64,000 nucleotides of DNA from an uncultured Roseateles sp. (lineage in GTDB: Bacteria; Pseudomonadota; Gammaproteobacteria; Burkholderiales; Burkholderiaceae_C): the NCBI RefSeq assembly GCF_945956965.1, contig NZ_CAMFJS010000019.1, forward strand, positions 34,529 through 98,528. Direction: 5' to 3'. Shown here in pieces: positions 9,957 to 18,406 of this stretch. A program made the position numbers and the translations under genes. The first letter of the stretch is position 1. The number at the start of each line of letters is the position of its first letter. Below the pieces are notes generated by a model, which saw nothing but the letters and a program-made list of their open reading frames with translations, was not told the origin of the DNA and ran no database searches.

Positions 9957-10994
9957 ATGTCCGAAGTCGTAGATCATCTGGCGGAAATGACGGGGTTTCG
10001 CGATCGCGATGTGATGGACGTCACCTTGGTCACGGCGCTGCGCGAGCTGTTGGAGCCGCTGTCGGTTGCCATCTACCGCTGCGTGGGCGAGCCCGGTGAA
10101 GAGCGTTGGCTGACTCGAGCCCGTTTGGCGCAAGGTGACGCGGTGCCCACGGCGGATCCGCTGTGGTCCGATAGCGCCGTTCTGCCCTTGGCGACCGACT
10201 TCCCCGCCCGGCTGGAATGCCTGCACAACCGCAAGATGTTGCAGCTGCCTGCGGGCCCGCATTGGGTGGCGCTGTTCCCCATTGCCACTGACCGCGAAGT
10301 GGTGGGCGTGGTGGAAATTGAGACCAGCGAGGCTTTGGCGCCGAATTTGCAGCGCATCGTCGGCGGTGTGCTGCGGATTTATCACAACTTCCAGGGCTTG
10401 CTGGACTACAGCGAGCGCGACACCTTGACCGGCTTGCTCAACCGCAAGACCTTCGAAGACAGCTTTCTCAAGGCCGTCAGCGAGGCGCCTTCGCTTAAGC
10501 ACAGCATGCCGCCGGATGACGGGCGCCGCCAAGACGGGCCGCACCCCCAGCATTACCTGGGTGTGATCGACATCGACCATTTCAAGCGCGTCAACGACAG
10601 CTTCGGCCACCTGATCGGCGATGAGGTCTTGCTGCTCTTGTCGCGCCTGATGCGCAGCAGCTTCCGCTTCCATGACCTGCTCTACCGCTTTGGTGGCGAG
10701 GAGTTTGTGGCCTTGATGCGCTGCGATGATCCTCAAGATGCAGCCCAGGCCTTTGAGCGCCTGCGCCAGAACACCGAAAACTATGTCTTCCCGCAGGTCG
10801 GCCACATCACGGTCAGCGTGGGCTTCACCCTGGTCAAGCCTGGGGATTCGCCCAGTTCGGCCTTTGACCGCGCGGACAAAGCGGTTTACTTCTCCAAGCA
10901 GGCCGGACGGAACCAGGTCAACAGCCATGCCGACTTGGTGCGGGCCGGTCATTTGAAAGAAGAATCCCGGGCCAGTGCCGTGGAGCTGTTCTGA
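9957..10994 (+). CDS. Diguanylate cyclase with N-terminal GAF-like sensor (GGDEF)
   Basis: This 345-residue protein has an N-terminal GAF-like half (about 1-150) and a C-terminal GGDEF domain. The active-site loop reads GGEEF at about residue 246. An RFHD product-binding I-site lies five residues before it, so the cyclase should be active and feedback-inhibited by c-di-GMP. DTLTGLLNRKTFE opens the domain. There is no membrane segment, so it is cytoplasmic. It lies 138 bases behind chpA after a hairpin. The placement suggests that surface sensing by the pilus system may be tied to c-di-GMP synthesis, but that link is inferred from position only. Confidence 0.88.
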   Translation: MSEVVDHLAEMTGFRDRDVMDVTLVTALRELLEPLSVAIYRCVGEPGEERWLTRARLAQGDAVPTADPLWSDSAVLPLATDFPARLECLHNRKMLQLPAGPHWVALFPIATDREVVGVVEIETSEALAPNLQRIVGGVLRIYHNFQGLLDYSERDTLTGLLNRKTFEDSFLKAVSEAPSLKHSMPPDDGRRQDGPHPQHYLGVIDIDHFKRVNDSFGHLIGDEVLLLLSRLMRSSFRFHDLLYRFGGEEFVALMRCDDPQDAAQAFERLRQNTENYVFPQVGHITVSVGFTLVKPGDSPSSAFDRADKAVYFSKQAGRNQVNSHADLVRAGHLKEESRASAVELF

Positions 10995-11151
10995 GCGCCT
11001 GAGCTCGTCATTGTTCGTCATTCAGCCTGCCTTGCGGGCCACCGCTTTGTTGCGCCATGTTTCGCTGCCGCGTTTGGCGCTGTGCGCTCTTGAATATGGC
11101 TTAAGCTGACCCAAGCTGCATTTTTTCGAGCTTGCTGGGAAGGATCGGGAC

Positions 11152-12225
11152 ATGCTGAGATCTGGCTTGACATGCCTGTTGGCCGCGAGCCTGCTGCTAG
11201 CGGGCTGCAACACCACGCCGACCGCGCAGGGGTCCACTGACACGCTGAGCAGTTGGGCGCAGACGGCGGTGGCTGAAGGCGCCCAAGTGATCGATATGGA
11301 TTGGCGCGATGACAGCCGCCAGCGCGATGTGCCGGTGCGCCTGTACTGGCCCGCCCAAGCCGTGGCCGGCCAGGTGGTGCCGCTGGTGGTGTATTCGCAT
11401 GGCATTGGCGGCTCGCGCCGGGGATACAGCTATCTGGGGGCCTACTTTGCGCGCCAGGGCTATGCCAGCTTGCATGTCCAGCATGTCGGCAGTGACCGTC
11501 AGCAAGTCTGGATGGGCAATCCCTTTCAGCTGGTGTCGCGCCTGCAGGCGGCGGCGCAAGAGGGCGAGGCCATCAGCCGGGTGGCGGATGTGAAGTTCGC
11601 CTTGGACCAGCTGCTGCACAGCGAGCGCGCGGCGCTGATCGATGCTGAGCGCATCGTCGCCGCCGGCCACTCCTACGGCGCCAACACCACCTTGCTGCTG
11701 GCCGGCGCCCAGGTCACGCGCCAGGGCCACACGCTGGATCTACGCGATCCGCGCTTCAAGGCGGCGATTGTGATTTCGGCCCCACCTTTCTACGGCGATG
11801 GCGATGTGCGACCCATCACCGGGCCGATTGCCATCCCGACCCTGCACATCACCGCGACCGAGGATGTGATCCGCGTTCCCGGCTATTTCTCCGACGCCAG
11901 CGACCGCCTGGCCTTGTTTGACGCTACCGGGCGGGATGCACGCAAGGTGCTGGCCGTGTTTGAAGGCGGCTCGCACAGCATGTTCACCGACCGTGGCATC
12001 ACCGGTGGCACCGCGCTCAACCCCCGCGCCAAGCAAGCCACTCAGGAGTTGGCCTTGGCCTTTCTGAACGACGTGCTGGACGGTAAGCCCGATGGTCTGC
12101 GGCACTGGAGTACGCAATACCAGGACATCCTGTCGCGCTGGCAATCGCCCTACGGCCAGTTCAGCGCCCCGGCCGTGGCCCTGAAGCCCGAGACGGCTAG
12201 CCTGACGGCAATGCCCGGCTCTTGA
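11152..12225 (+). CDS. Lipoprotein alpha/beta hydrolase
   Basis: This 357-residue protein begins with a lipoprotein signal; the lipobox LLAGC puts the acylated Cys at about residue 19. The hydrolase fold shows the nucleophile elbow GHSYG (about residue 173), a likely acid in ATEDVIRVPG and a likely catalytic His in GGSHSMF. This resembles the dienelactone-hydrolase or PAF-acetylhydrolase-like group, but the substrate cannot be told. The ATG at 11152 follows a GGAAGGA ribosome-binding site. Its 3' end overlaps the photolyase gene on the other strand by 29 bases. Confidence 0.8.
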   Translation: MLRSGLTCLLAASLLLAGCNTTPTAQGSTDTLSSWAQTAVAEGAQVIDMDWRDDSRQRDVPVRLYWPAQAVAGQVVPLVVYSHGIGGSRRGYSYLGAYFARQGYASLHVQHVGSDRQQVWMGNPFQLVSRLQAAAQEGEAISRVADVKFALDQLLHSERAALIDAERIVAAGHSYGANTTLLLAGAQVTRQGHTLDLRDPRFKAAIVISAPPFYGDGDVRPITGPIAIPTLHITATEDVIRVPGYFSDASDRLALFDATGRDARKVLAVFEGGSHSMFTDRGITGGTALNPRAKQATQELALAFLNDVLDGKPDGLRHWSTQYQDILSRWQSPYGQFSAPAVALKPETASLTAMPGS

Positions 12226-13663
12226 CGACGGCGTAGCGCGCCAGGGTTTGTTCCCTGGCCTCGGCATGGTCGACGATTGGCGGCGGATAGTCGCGCCCCA
12301 ACACTAAGTCGCAGGCTTGTAATTCCAGGGGCTTGGCGGTCCAGGGCGCATGCCGCAGCTTGGCCGGCAGCTTGCTTAATTGCGGCAGATAGCGGGTGAT
12401 GAAGCGGCCTTCGGCGTCAAACTTTTCGCTTTGCGTCACCGGGTTGAAGATGCGAAACCAGGGCTGCGCATCGCAGCCGCTGGAGGCCGCCCATTGCCAG
12501 CCGCCGTTGTTGGCGGCCAGGTCAAAGTCCAGCAGCTGTTCGGCAAAGTAGGCCTCGCCGCGTTGCCAGCTGATGCCCAAATCCTTGATCAGAAAGCTCG
12601 CGGTCACCATGCGCAGGCGGTTGTGCATATAGCCGGTTTGATTGAGCTGCAGCATGGCTGCATCCACCAGCGGGTAGCCGGTGCGGCCCTCGCACCAGGC
12701 GGCGAAGCGGCGGTCGGCCTCGGGGCCAGTCTCCCAGGCAATCGCGTCGTATTCGGCGCGGAAAGCGGTGTGCATGGCATGCGGGTGGTGGTGCATCAGC
12801 TGGTGATAAAAATCGCGCCAGATCAGCTCGGTCAGCCAGATCTCTGCCCCTTTCTCCCCCGCTTGCATGCGCGCCCAGGCCGCGCGGGCCAATTGGCGGA
12901 TTGAAATCGTGCCAAAGCGCAGATGCACGCTGAGGTAGCTGGGGCCTTTGATGGCCGGAAAGTCGCGGCTGCGGTCATAGCGTTCGATGCGCTCCAGAAA
13001 CTCATCGAACAAATCGGCGGCGCCAAGGCTGCCACGCATCAGGATGGGGTTGAGCTCGGCAGGTTCAAAACCGATCTCGGCCAAGGTGGGCACACCTTTG
13101 GCCAGTGGCGTCGCAGCCAGTGCAGCGGCGTGGCGCGCCACGGGATAAGCGCGCAGATAGAAGTCATTGAGCTTGCGCAGCCAGGCGTTTTTGTAGGGCG
13201 TGAACACGCCGTAAGGCTTGCCCTGTGCGGTCAGCACCTCGCTGCGCTCGAAGATCACATGGTCTTTGAAGGTCTCCAAGGCGCAGGCAAAGCTGGCGAG
13301 GCGCTGGGCCACCAAGGTGTCGCGGGCCAGCGCGGCCGGCTCGTCATCGTGGTTGCAGAACACCGCCTGTGCGCCCAATTCAGCCGCCAGTTTGGGCACT
13401 TCTTCCGAGGCCGCGCCATGCCGCACGATCAGGCCGCCGCCCGGGCAGAGCTCGCGCAGCTGTGTATCCAGCACCCGCAAGGCCTCCAGGATGAAGACGA
13501 CACGGCGGTCGCTGCGGGGCAGGGCGGCGAGGATGTCTTGGTCCAGCACGAAGACGCAGAATACCGCCTTGCCCGAGCGGCAAGCGTGATACAGGGCAGC
13601 TTGATCTCCAACACGCAAGTCACGCCGGAACCAGAGTAAAACGCGATCAAATCGATTCATCAT
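12197..13663 (-). CDS. phrB: Deoxyribodipyrimidine photolyase (CPD photolyase)
   Basis: The gene encodes a class I photolyase of 488 residues, close to the family's usual length. It uses light, FADH- and an antenna cofactor to split cyclobutane pyrimidine dimers. The N-terminal photolyase signature is LLWFRRDLRVGD. The C-terminal FAD-binding region contains NNGGWQWAASSGCDAQPWFR and the FNPV segment, where the electron-transfer Trp residues lie. The open frame continues upstream, but the ATG pair at 13663/13660 gives the expected N-terminus. The gene is divergent from yqgE (33 bases apart) and convergent with the hydrolase gene. Confidence 0.93.
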   Translation of the reverse strand: MMNRFDRVLLWFRRDLRVGDQAALYHACRSGKAVFCVFVLDQDILAALPRSDRRVVFILEALRVLDTQLRELCPGGGLIVRHGAASEEVPKLAAELGAQAVFCNHDDEPAALARDTLVAQRLASFACALETFKDHVIFERSEVLTAQGKPYGVFTPYKNAWLRKLNDFYLRAYPVARHAAALAATPLAKGVPTLAEIGFEPAELNPILMRGSLGAADLFDEFLERIERYDRSRDFPAIKGPSYLSVHLRFGTISIRQLARAAWARMQAGEKGAEIWLTELIWRDFYHQLMHHHPHAMHTAFRAEYDAIAWETGPEADRRFAAWCEGRTGYPLVDAAMLQLNQTGYMHNRLRMVTASFLIKDLGISWQRGEAYFAEQLLDFDLAANNGGWQWAASSGCDAQPWFRIFNPVTQSEKFDAEGRFITRYLPQLSKLPAKLRHAPWTAKPLELQACDLVLGRDYPPPIVDHAEAREQTLARYAVVKSRALPSG

Positions 13664-13684
13664 GGCGCCAGTGTCGCCGACGAA

Positions 13685-13697
13685 TAAAATAGCTGCA
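13685..13697 (+). promoter_or_regulatory. -10-like hexamer six bases before the yqgE start codon
   Basis: TAAAAT at 13685-13690 is separated from the ATG at 13697 by exactly six bases, the usual distance from a -10 box to the transcription start. No Shine-Dalgarno sequence lies before the ATG. This would give a leaderless mRNA. No good -35 hexamer is visible at 16-18 bases. Confidence 0.4.
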
Positions 13698-14275
13698 TGA
13701 GCCAAGACCGGATAGACCTCGCAAACCAATTCCTGATTGCCATGCCCGGCATGGCAGACGACGCTTTTGCCGGCAGCGTCATCTATATGTGCGAGCACAA
13801 CGAGAAGGGCGCGCTGGGTCTGGTGATCAACAAGCCCATCGCCCTGACGCTGGGCAGCTTGTTCGAAAAAGTGGAGCTGAGCCCACCGCAACAAGCCTTG
13901 GCCGATACCCCGGTTTTCTACGGTGGCCCGGTGCAGACCGAGCGCGGCTTTGTGCTGCACGAGCCGCTGGATGCCAAGGGTGGGCATTACAACGCCACCC
14001 TGGCCGTGCCCGGTGGCCTGGAGATGACCACCAGCCGCGATGTGCTGGAGGCCCTGTCCAACGGCGCTGGCCCCAAACGCATTCTGGTCACGCTGGGCTA
14101 TAGCGGCTGGGCCGCCGGCCAGTTGGAAGAAGAAATCGGTCGCAATGGTTGGCTGACCGTGGATGCCTCGCCGGACATCATCTTCGACACCCCGGTAGAG
14201 CTGCGCTACGAGCGCGCCTTGGGGCTGCTGGGCGTGGATCCGCGCATGCTGAGCCAAGAGGCCGGCCACGCATGA
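13697..14275 (+). CDS. yqgE: YqgE/AlgH family protein
   Basis: This 192-residue protein has the DUF179 fold. Recognisable segments are the N-terminal LANQFLIAMPGM, EKGALGLVINKP and FYGGPVQTERGFVLH. Biochemical function is not established in the family; the AlgH name comes from an alginate-related locus in Pseudomonas. It is followed by ruvX with overlapping start and stop codons, the same order as in many beta- and gammaproteobacteria. No ribosome-binding site precedes the ATG. Confidence 0.9.
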   Translation: MSQDRIDLANQFLIAMPGMADDAFAGSVIYMCEHNEKGALGLVINKPIALTLGSLFEKVELSPPQQALADTPVFYGGPVQTERGFVLHEPLDAKGGHYNATLAVPGGLEMTTSRDVLEALSNGAGPKRILVTLGYSGWAAGQLEEEIGRNGWLTVDASPDIIFDTPVELRYERALGLLGVDPRMLSQEAGHA

Positions 14276-14682
14276 TGAGCGCTACCCCAGCGCCACAGCA
14301 GCAACAGACCTTTCTGGCCTTTGATTTCGGCACCAAACGCACCGGTGTTGCCACCGGCAGCCGCTTCACGCAGACCGCCGAGCCCTTGAAAAGCTTGGCG
14401 CTGGAGGGCGAGGCCCGCATGCTGGCGATCGACAAGCTGATCAAGGAATGGCAGCCCGATGCCTTGGTGATCGGCGTTCCGCGCCACCCCGATGGCGCCG
14501 AGCATGAGATGACCCTGCGCGCGCGCAAATTCGGCCGCCAGCTGAAAAGCCGCTTTCGCCTGGCCGTCCACGAGGTGGACGAGCGCTACACCTCTGTTGA
14601 AGCGGAAAGTTATGGCGTGCGCGATGTCGACGCCGCCGCCGCCGCTTTGATTCTTGAACAATTTTTCCGGGAGACCTCGTGA
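14272..14682 (+). CDS. ruvX: RuvX (YqgF) putative Holliday junction resolvase / pre-16S rRNA nuclease
   Basis: This 136-residue RNase H-fold protein carries LAFDFGTKRTGVA with the first catalytic Asp, VIGVPRHPDG, and VHEVDERYTSVEAES with a further acidic residue. The last acid is in the DVDAAAA segment. Family members process the 5' end of 16S rRNA precursor and were first proposed as resolvases. The frame is open further upstream; the ATG pair at 14272/14275 overlaps the yqgE stop and fits the family N-terminus. The 3' end overlaps pyrR (GTGA). Confidence 0.92.
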   Translation: MMSATPAPQQQQTFLAFDFGTKRTGVATGSRFTQTAEPLKSLALEGEARMLAIDKLIKEWQPDALVIGVPRHPDGAEHEMTLRARKFGRQLKSRFRLAVHEVDERYTSVEAESYGVRDVDAAAAALILEQFFRETS

Positions 14683-15179
14683 CGACCTTACTTCTCGATG
14701 CCGAGGCGCTTTACGCCGACCTGTTGCGCGGCGTGCAAAAACTGCTGCTGAGCCAGCCCGACAGTGCCTTGGTGGGCATCTGGTCCGGTGGCGCTTGGTT
14801 GGCCGAGCGCTTGCAAAAAGATCTGGGCCTGGCGGGCGCCGCCGGCGTGATTTCCAGCAGCCTGCACCGCGATGATTTCGGCTCCAAAGGCATGGCGGCC
14901 AGTGCCGATCACACCAAGCTGCCTTTCGATGTGAACGGCCGCCCGCTGATCCTGGTGGACGATGTGCTGTTCACCGGCCGCACCACGCGGGCGGTGATCA
15001 ACGAGCTGTTTGATTTCGGCCGCCCGGCCAGCGTCACACTGGCCGTGCTGGTGGACCGGGGCGGGCGCGAGCTGCCGATCGAGCCGGCCTTTTCCGCCGC
15101 CCGCATTCATCTGGACGCGGCCCAGCGCCTGCGCTTGGCCAAGGATGAGACCGGCCGCTTCAGTTTCGATATCAAATAA
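14679..15179 (+). CDS. pyrR: PyrR bifunctional pyr operon regulator / uracil phosphoribosyltransferase
   Basis: This 166-residue phosphoribosyltransferase has the PRPP loop [19 protein letters not shown] at about residues 89-107. It starts with GTG at 14679, overlapping the ruvX stop. PyrR makes UMP from uracil and PRPP. In several bacteria it also regulates pyrimidine genes. Its place directly before pyrB and a non-catalytic pyrC matches the pyrR-pyrB-pyrC' operon described in Pseudomonas. No PyrR-type antiterminator/terminator pair is visible in front of pyrR, so any regulation would be internal or different. Confidence 0.9.
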   Translation: MTTLLLDAEALYADLLRGVQKLLLSQPDSALVGIWSGGAWLAERLQKDLGLAGAAGVISSSLHRDDFGSKGMAASADHTKLPFDVNGRPLILVDDVLFTGRTTRAVINELFDFGRPASVTLAVLVDRGGRELPIEPAFSAARIHLDAAQRLRLAKDETGRFSFDIK

Positions 15180-15190
15180 GGGGATTCATC

Positions 15191-16153
15191 GTGTTGTCCA
15201 AGCGAAATCCGCAACTCAACAAGCATGGCGAGCTGGTGCACCTGCTCTCCATTGAGGGCCTGCCCCAGGCCATCATTCACCAGATCCTCGACACCGCCGG
15301 CACCTTTTTGTCGGTGAATGACCGCGAGGTCAAGAAGGTGCCCTTGCTGCGCGGCAAGTCGGTATTCAATCTGTTTTTCGAGAACAGCACCCGCACGCGC
15401 ACCACCTTCGAAATCGCGGCCAAGCGCCTGTCGGCCGACGTCTTGAATCTGGACATCGCCCGCTCCAGCACCGCCAAGGGCGAGACCTTGCTGGACACGG
15501 TGGCCAATCTCTCGGCCATGCATGCCGATATGTTTGTGGTGCGCCACAGCGAGTCGGGCGCGCCCTATCTGATCGCCCAGCATTGCGCGCCGCATGTGCA
15601 TGTGGTCAACGCCGGTGACGGCCGCCACGCCCACCCGACGCAGGGCTTGCTGGACATGTACACGATCCGGCATTTCAAGAAGGACTTCAAAAACCTCACC
15701 GTGGCCATCGTCGGCGACATCGTGCATTCGCGCGTGGCCCGCTCCGACATTCACGCGCTGAATATTCTGGGCGTGCCCGAGATCCGCGCCGTCGGCCCCA
15801 AGACCTTGGTGCCAGGTGACTTGCGCGAGATGGGTGTGCGCGTTTGCCACGATATGGCCGAGGGCGTGCGCGGTGCCGACGTGATCATCATGCTGCGCCT
15901 GCAGAATGAGCGCATGAGCGGCGCCATGCTGCCCAGCGCCGGCGAGTTCTTCAAGAACTTTGGCCTCACGCCCGAGAAGCTGGCGCTGGCCAAGCCTGAC
16001 GCCATCGTCATGCACCCGGGCCCCATCAATCGCGGCGTGGAGATCGCCTCCACCGTGGCCGATGGCTTGCAGAGCGTGATCTTGCCGCAGGTGACCTTCG
16101 GCATCGCCGTTCGCATGGCCGTGATGTCCATCCTCGCTGGAAACGAAGCATGA
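15191..16153 (+). CDS. pyrB: Aspartate carbamoyltransferase catalytic subunit
   Basis: This 320-residue enzyme joins carbamoyl phosphate and aspartate in the first committed step of pyrimidine synthesis. The carbamoyl-phosphate loop [20 protein letters not shown] and [11 protein letters not shown] are present. It starts with GTG at 15191 behind an AAGGGG site, 11 bases after pyrR. There is no pyrI regulatory subunit. In the Pseudomonas-type arrangement PyrB assembles with the inactive PyrC-like protein encoded next, as appears to be the case here. Confidence 0.95.
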   Translation: MLSKRNPQLNKHGELVHLLSIEGLPQAIIHQILDTAGTFLSVNDREVKKVPLLRGKSVFNLFFENSTRTRTTFEIAAKRLSADVLNLDIARSSTAKGETLLDTVANLSAMHADMFVVRHSESGAPYLIAQHCAPHVHVVNAGDGRHAHPTQGLLDMYTIRHFKKDFKNLTVAIVGDIVHSRVARSDIHALNILGVPEIRAVGPKTLVPGDLREMGVRVCHDMAEGVRGADVIIMLRLQNERMSGAMLPSAGEFFKNFGLTPEKLALAKPDAIVMHPGPINRGVEIASTVADGLQSVILPQVTFGIAVRMAVMSILAGNEA

Positions 16154-16172
16154 CGATGGGCCCACCCCCGAT

Positions 16173-16237
16173 GCGCTTCGCGCCTCCCCCTCAAGGGGGC
16201 GAGCCCAGTGGCCCGGCAAAGCCGGATCCACGGGCTC
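16173..16237. repeat. Structured intergenic element of three hairpins between pyrB and pyrC'
   Basis: Three stems are packed in 65 bases: GCGC/GCGC (16173-16183), CCCCC/GGGGG with a TCAA loop (16186-16199), and a compound hairpin at 16201-16237 in which GAGCCC, GTGG and CCGGC pair with GCCGG, CCAC and GGGCTC around an AAA loop. No T-run follows. The element interrupts an otherwise tightly packed operon. From memory, similar blocks occur between genes in other Burkholderiales, which suggests a REP-like dispersed repeat. Confidence 0.6.
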
Positions 16238-16298
16238 TGCGCGCCTGCAGCGCCAGCTGCAAGCTCGTGGTCCATGTTGATGCACAGGAGTTTTGCAA

Positions 16299-17645
16299 GT
16301 GAAGATACTGATTAAAAATGGGCGGCTTATCGACCCCGCCTCTGGCCTGGACCGCGTCGGTGATCTGGCCATCGCCAACGGCCGCATCGTCGCCTTGGGC
16401 GAGCCGACCGAGTTCGCGGCTGACCGCATCGTCGATGCCAGCGGGCTGATCGTCGCCCCCGGCTTGGTTGACTTGGCTGCGCGCCTGCGCGAGCCGGGTC
16501 ATGAGCACGAAGGCATGTTGGAGAGCGAGTTGGCCGCAGCCGCGGCCGGCGGCGTCACCAGCTTGGTCTGCCCGCCTGACACCGACCCGGTGCTGGACGA
16601 GCCCGGCCTGGTGGAGATGCTCAAGTTCCGCGCCCGCAAGCTGAGCCGTTGCCGGCTGTTTCCCCTGGGTGCGCTAACCAAAGATTTGCACGGTGAGTCG
16701 CTGACCGAAATGGCCGAGCTGACCGAGGCCGGCTGCATCGGCTTCTCGCAGGCCGAGTCCCCGGTGCGCGACACCTTGGTGCTGAATCGCGCCCTGATGT
16801 ATGCGGCCACCTACGGCTACACGGTCTGGCTGCGCCCGCATGACGCTTACCTCGGCAACGGCGTGGCGGCCAGTGGCGCGGTGGCGACTCGCTTGGGCTT
16901 GTCCGGCGTGCCGGTGATGGCCGAGACGGTGGCGTTGCACACCATTTTCGAGCTGATGCGCGCCACCGGCGCTCGCGTTCACCTCTGCCGCATTTCCAGC
17001 GCCGCCGGCGTGGCCCTGATCCGCGCGGCCAAGAAGGAAGGCCTGGCGGTGACGGCCGATGTGTCCATCAACTCCCTGCATCTCACCGATGTGGATATCG
17101 GTTACTTCAACCCCGCCATGCGCCTGACTCCGCCGCTGCGCCAGGGTCGCGACCGCGACGCGCTGCGCGCCGGCCTGGCTGATGGCACGCTGGACGCTTT
17201 GGTCAGCGACCATATGCCGGTGGCGGCGGATGAAAAGAATGTGCCTTTCGCCGAAGCCACGCCGGGCGCGACCGGGCTGGAGCTGCTCTTGAGCCTGGCT
17301 TTGCGCTGGGCCCAGGACGGTGGCCTGCCTTTGAGCCAGGCGCTGGGCGTCATCACCGCCAAGCCGGTCAGCGTGCTGGGCGACGCCTTGGGTTCGCTGG
17401 CGGCCAGTGCGGGTCGCTTGACGGTTGGCGGCGTGGCCGATGTCTGCGTGTTCGACGACAAGGCCAGTTGGGCGGTGACGCCTGATGCCTTGAGCAGCCA
17501 GGGCAAGCACACGCCGTTCGCATTCGAGACCAGCGGCTTTGAGTTGCCCGCTCAGGTGCGCATGACGGTGGTGGCGGGGCATATCGCCTTTGAGGCTGGT
17601 CTTGTGGCCAGTTCGGGCGCTGGCTCTTTGGCCGGCAAAGCCTGA
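16299..17645 (+). CDS. Dihydroorotase-like protein lacking metal ligands (PyrC' / PyrX)
   Basis: This 448-residue amidohydrolase-fold protein aligns by eye with class I dihydroorotase, but the key ligands are missing. The HxH of the usual DxHxHLREPG motif is replaced (VDLAARLREPG: Ala60, Arg62). The TPHHL segment reads SINSLHL. The VHISH-type segment reads VHLCRIS. DHAPH reads DHMPV. It is therefore expected to be catalytically dead and to serve as a structural partner of PyrB, as PyrC' does in Pseudomonas. A working dihydroorotase should be encoded elsewhere. GTG at 16299 lies 8 bases after AGGAG and is preferred over TTG at 16293. Confidence 0.85.
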   Translation: MKILIKNGRLIDPASGLDRVGDLAIANGRIVALGEPTEFAADRIVDASGLIVAPGLVDLAARLREPGHEHEGMLESELAAAAAGGVTSLVCPPDTDPVLDEPGLVEMLKFRARKLSRCRLFPLGALTKDLHGESLTEMAELTEAGCIGFSQAESPVRDTLVLNRALMYAATYGYTVWLRPHDAYLGNGVAASGAVATRLGLSGVPVMAETVALHTIFELMRATGARVHLCRISSAAGVALIRAAKKEGLAVTADVSINSLHLTDVDIGYFNPAMRLTPPLRQGRDRDALRAGLADGTLDALVSDHMPVAADEKNVPFAEATPGATGLELLLSLALRWAQDGGLPLSQALGVITAKPVSVLGDALGSLAASAGRLTVGGVADVCVFDDKASWAVTPDALSSQGKHTPFAFETSGFELPAQVRMTVVAGHIAFEAGLVASSGAGSLAGKA

Positions 17646-17650
17646 CGTTG

Positions 17651-18388
17651 ATGCGCACCCTTGTCGCCCTGGGGCGCCTCATCCGCCTGTGCCTGCATTT
17701 GCTCTGGGGCGTGGTGCTGATCAGGTTGCGCTTTGCTCGTTTGAGCACGGCGAACCGTCATGTGGAGGTCAAGCGCTGGTCGGGCCAGATGCTGCGCATT
17801 CTGGGCGTCAGCCTGGAAACCAGCGGCACGCCCCGGCCCGGCGCCAAATTGATCGTCGCCAACCATGTGTCCTGGCTGGACATTGCGGCCGTGCACGCGG
17901 TGGTGCCGGAGGCGCGCTTCGTCTCCAAAGCCGATGTGCGTGATTGGCCCGTGGTCGGTTTGATGGTGGACGGCGTGGGCACCTTGTTCATCGAGCGGGC
18001 CAGCAAACGCGACGCTTTGCGGGTGGTGCATCAGATGGCTGAAGCGCTCAAGAACGGTGACACCGTGGCGGTGTTCCCCGAGGGCACAACCGGGCCGGGG
18101 CCCGAGCCGTTGGGCTTTCACGGCAATCTGCTGCAAGCCGCCATCTCGACCGATGTGCCCTTGCAGCCCTTGGCCTTGCGTTGGTCAGAGCCCGGCATGC
18201 GCTTCAGCACGGCGGCGCAATTCATCGGCGGCACTACCCTAGTTCAAAGCCTGTGGGCAGTGTTGAAGGCGCGAGGCTTGAGCGTGCGCGTCGATGTGCT
18301 GATGGCCATGAGTACCAGCCATGCCGACCGCCGCGCGCTGGCCGAGCATGTGCGCGATGAGATCGTGCTGGGCATGGCGCGGCATTGA
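17651..18388 (+). CDS. plsC: 1-acyl-sn-glycerol-3-phosphate acyltransferase (PlsC)
   Basis: This 245-residue membrane-associated acyltransferase makes phosphatidic acid from lysophosphatidic acid. The catalytic HX4D motif is NHVSWLD at about residue 77, and the substrate motif FPEGTT follows at about residue 142. A hydrophobic N-terminus (about 5-28) would anchor it in the inner membrane. The ATG at 17651 is 5 bases after the pyrC' stop; a TTG directly before it is less likely. Its position in the pyr block suggests co-transcription rather than a shared pathway. Confidence 0.9.
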   Translation: MRTLVALGRLIRLCLHLLWGVVLIRLRFARLSTANRHVEVKRWSGQMLRILGVSLETSGTPRPGAKLIVANHVSWLDIAAVHAVVPEARFVSKADVRDWPVVGLMVDGVGTLFIERASKRDALRVVHQMAEALKNGDTVAVFPEGTTGPGPEPLGFHGNLLQAAISTDVPLQPLALRWSEPGMRFSTAAQFIGGTTLVQSLWAVLKARGLSVRVDVLMAMSTSHADRRALAEHVRDEIVLGMARH

Positions 18389-18393
18389 CGGGC

Positions 18394-18406
18394 TAAAGTC
18401 AGGCCA
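18394..18406 (+). promoter_or_regulatory. -10-like hexamer six bases before the PRPP-synthetase-like start
   Basis: TAAAGT at 18394-18399 is followed by six bases and the ATG at 18406, the leaderless geometry also seen before yqgE, comF and the UbiH-like gene. The plsC stop is only 17 bases away, so read-through from the upstream operon is equally possible. Confidence 0.2.
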
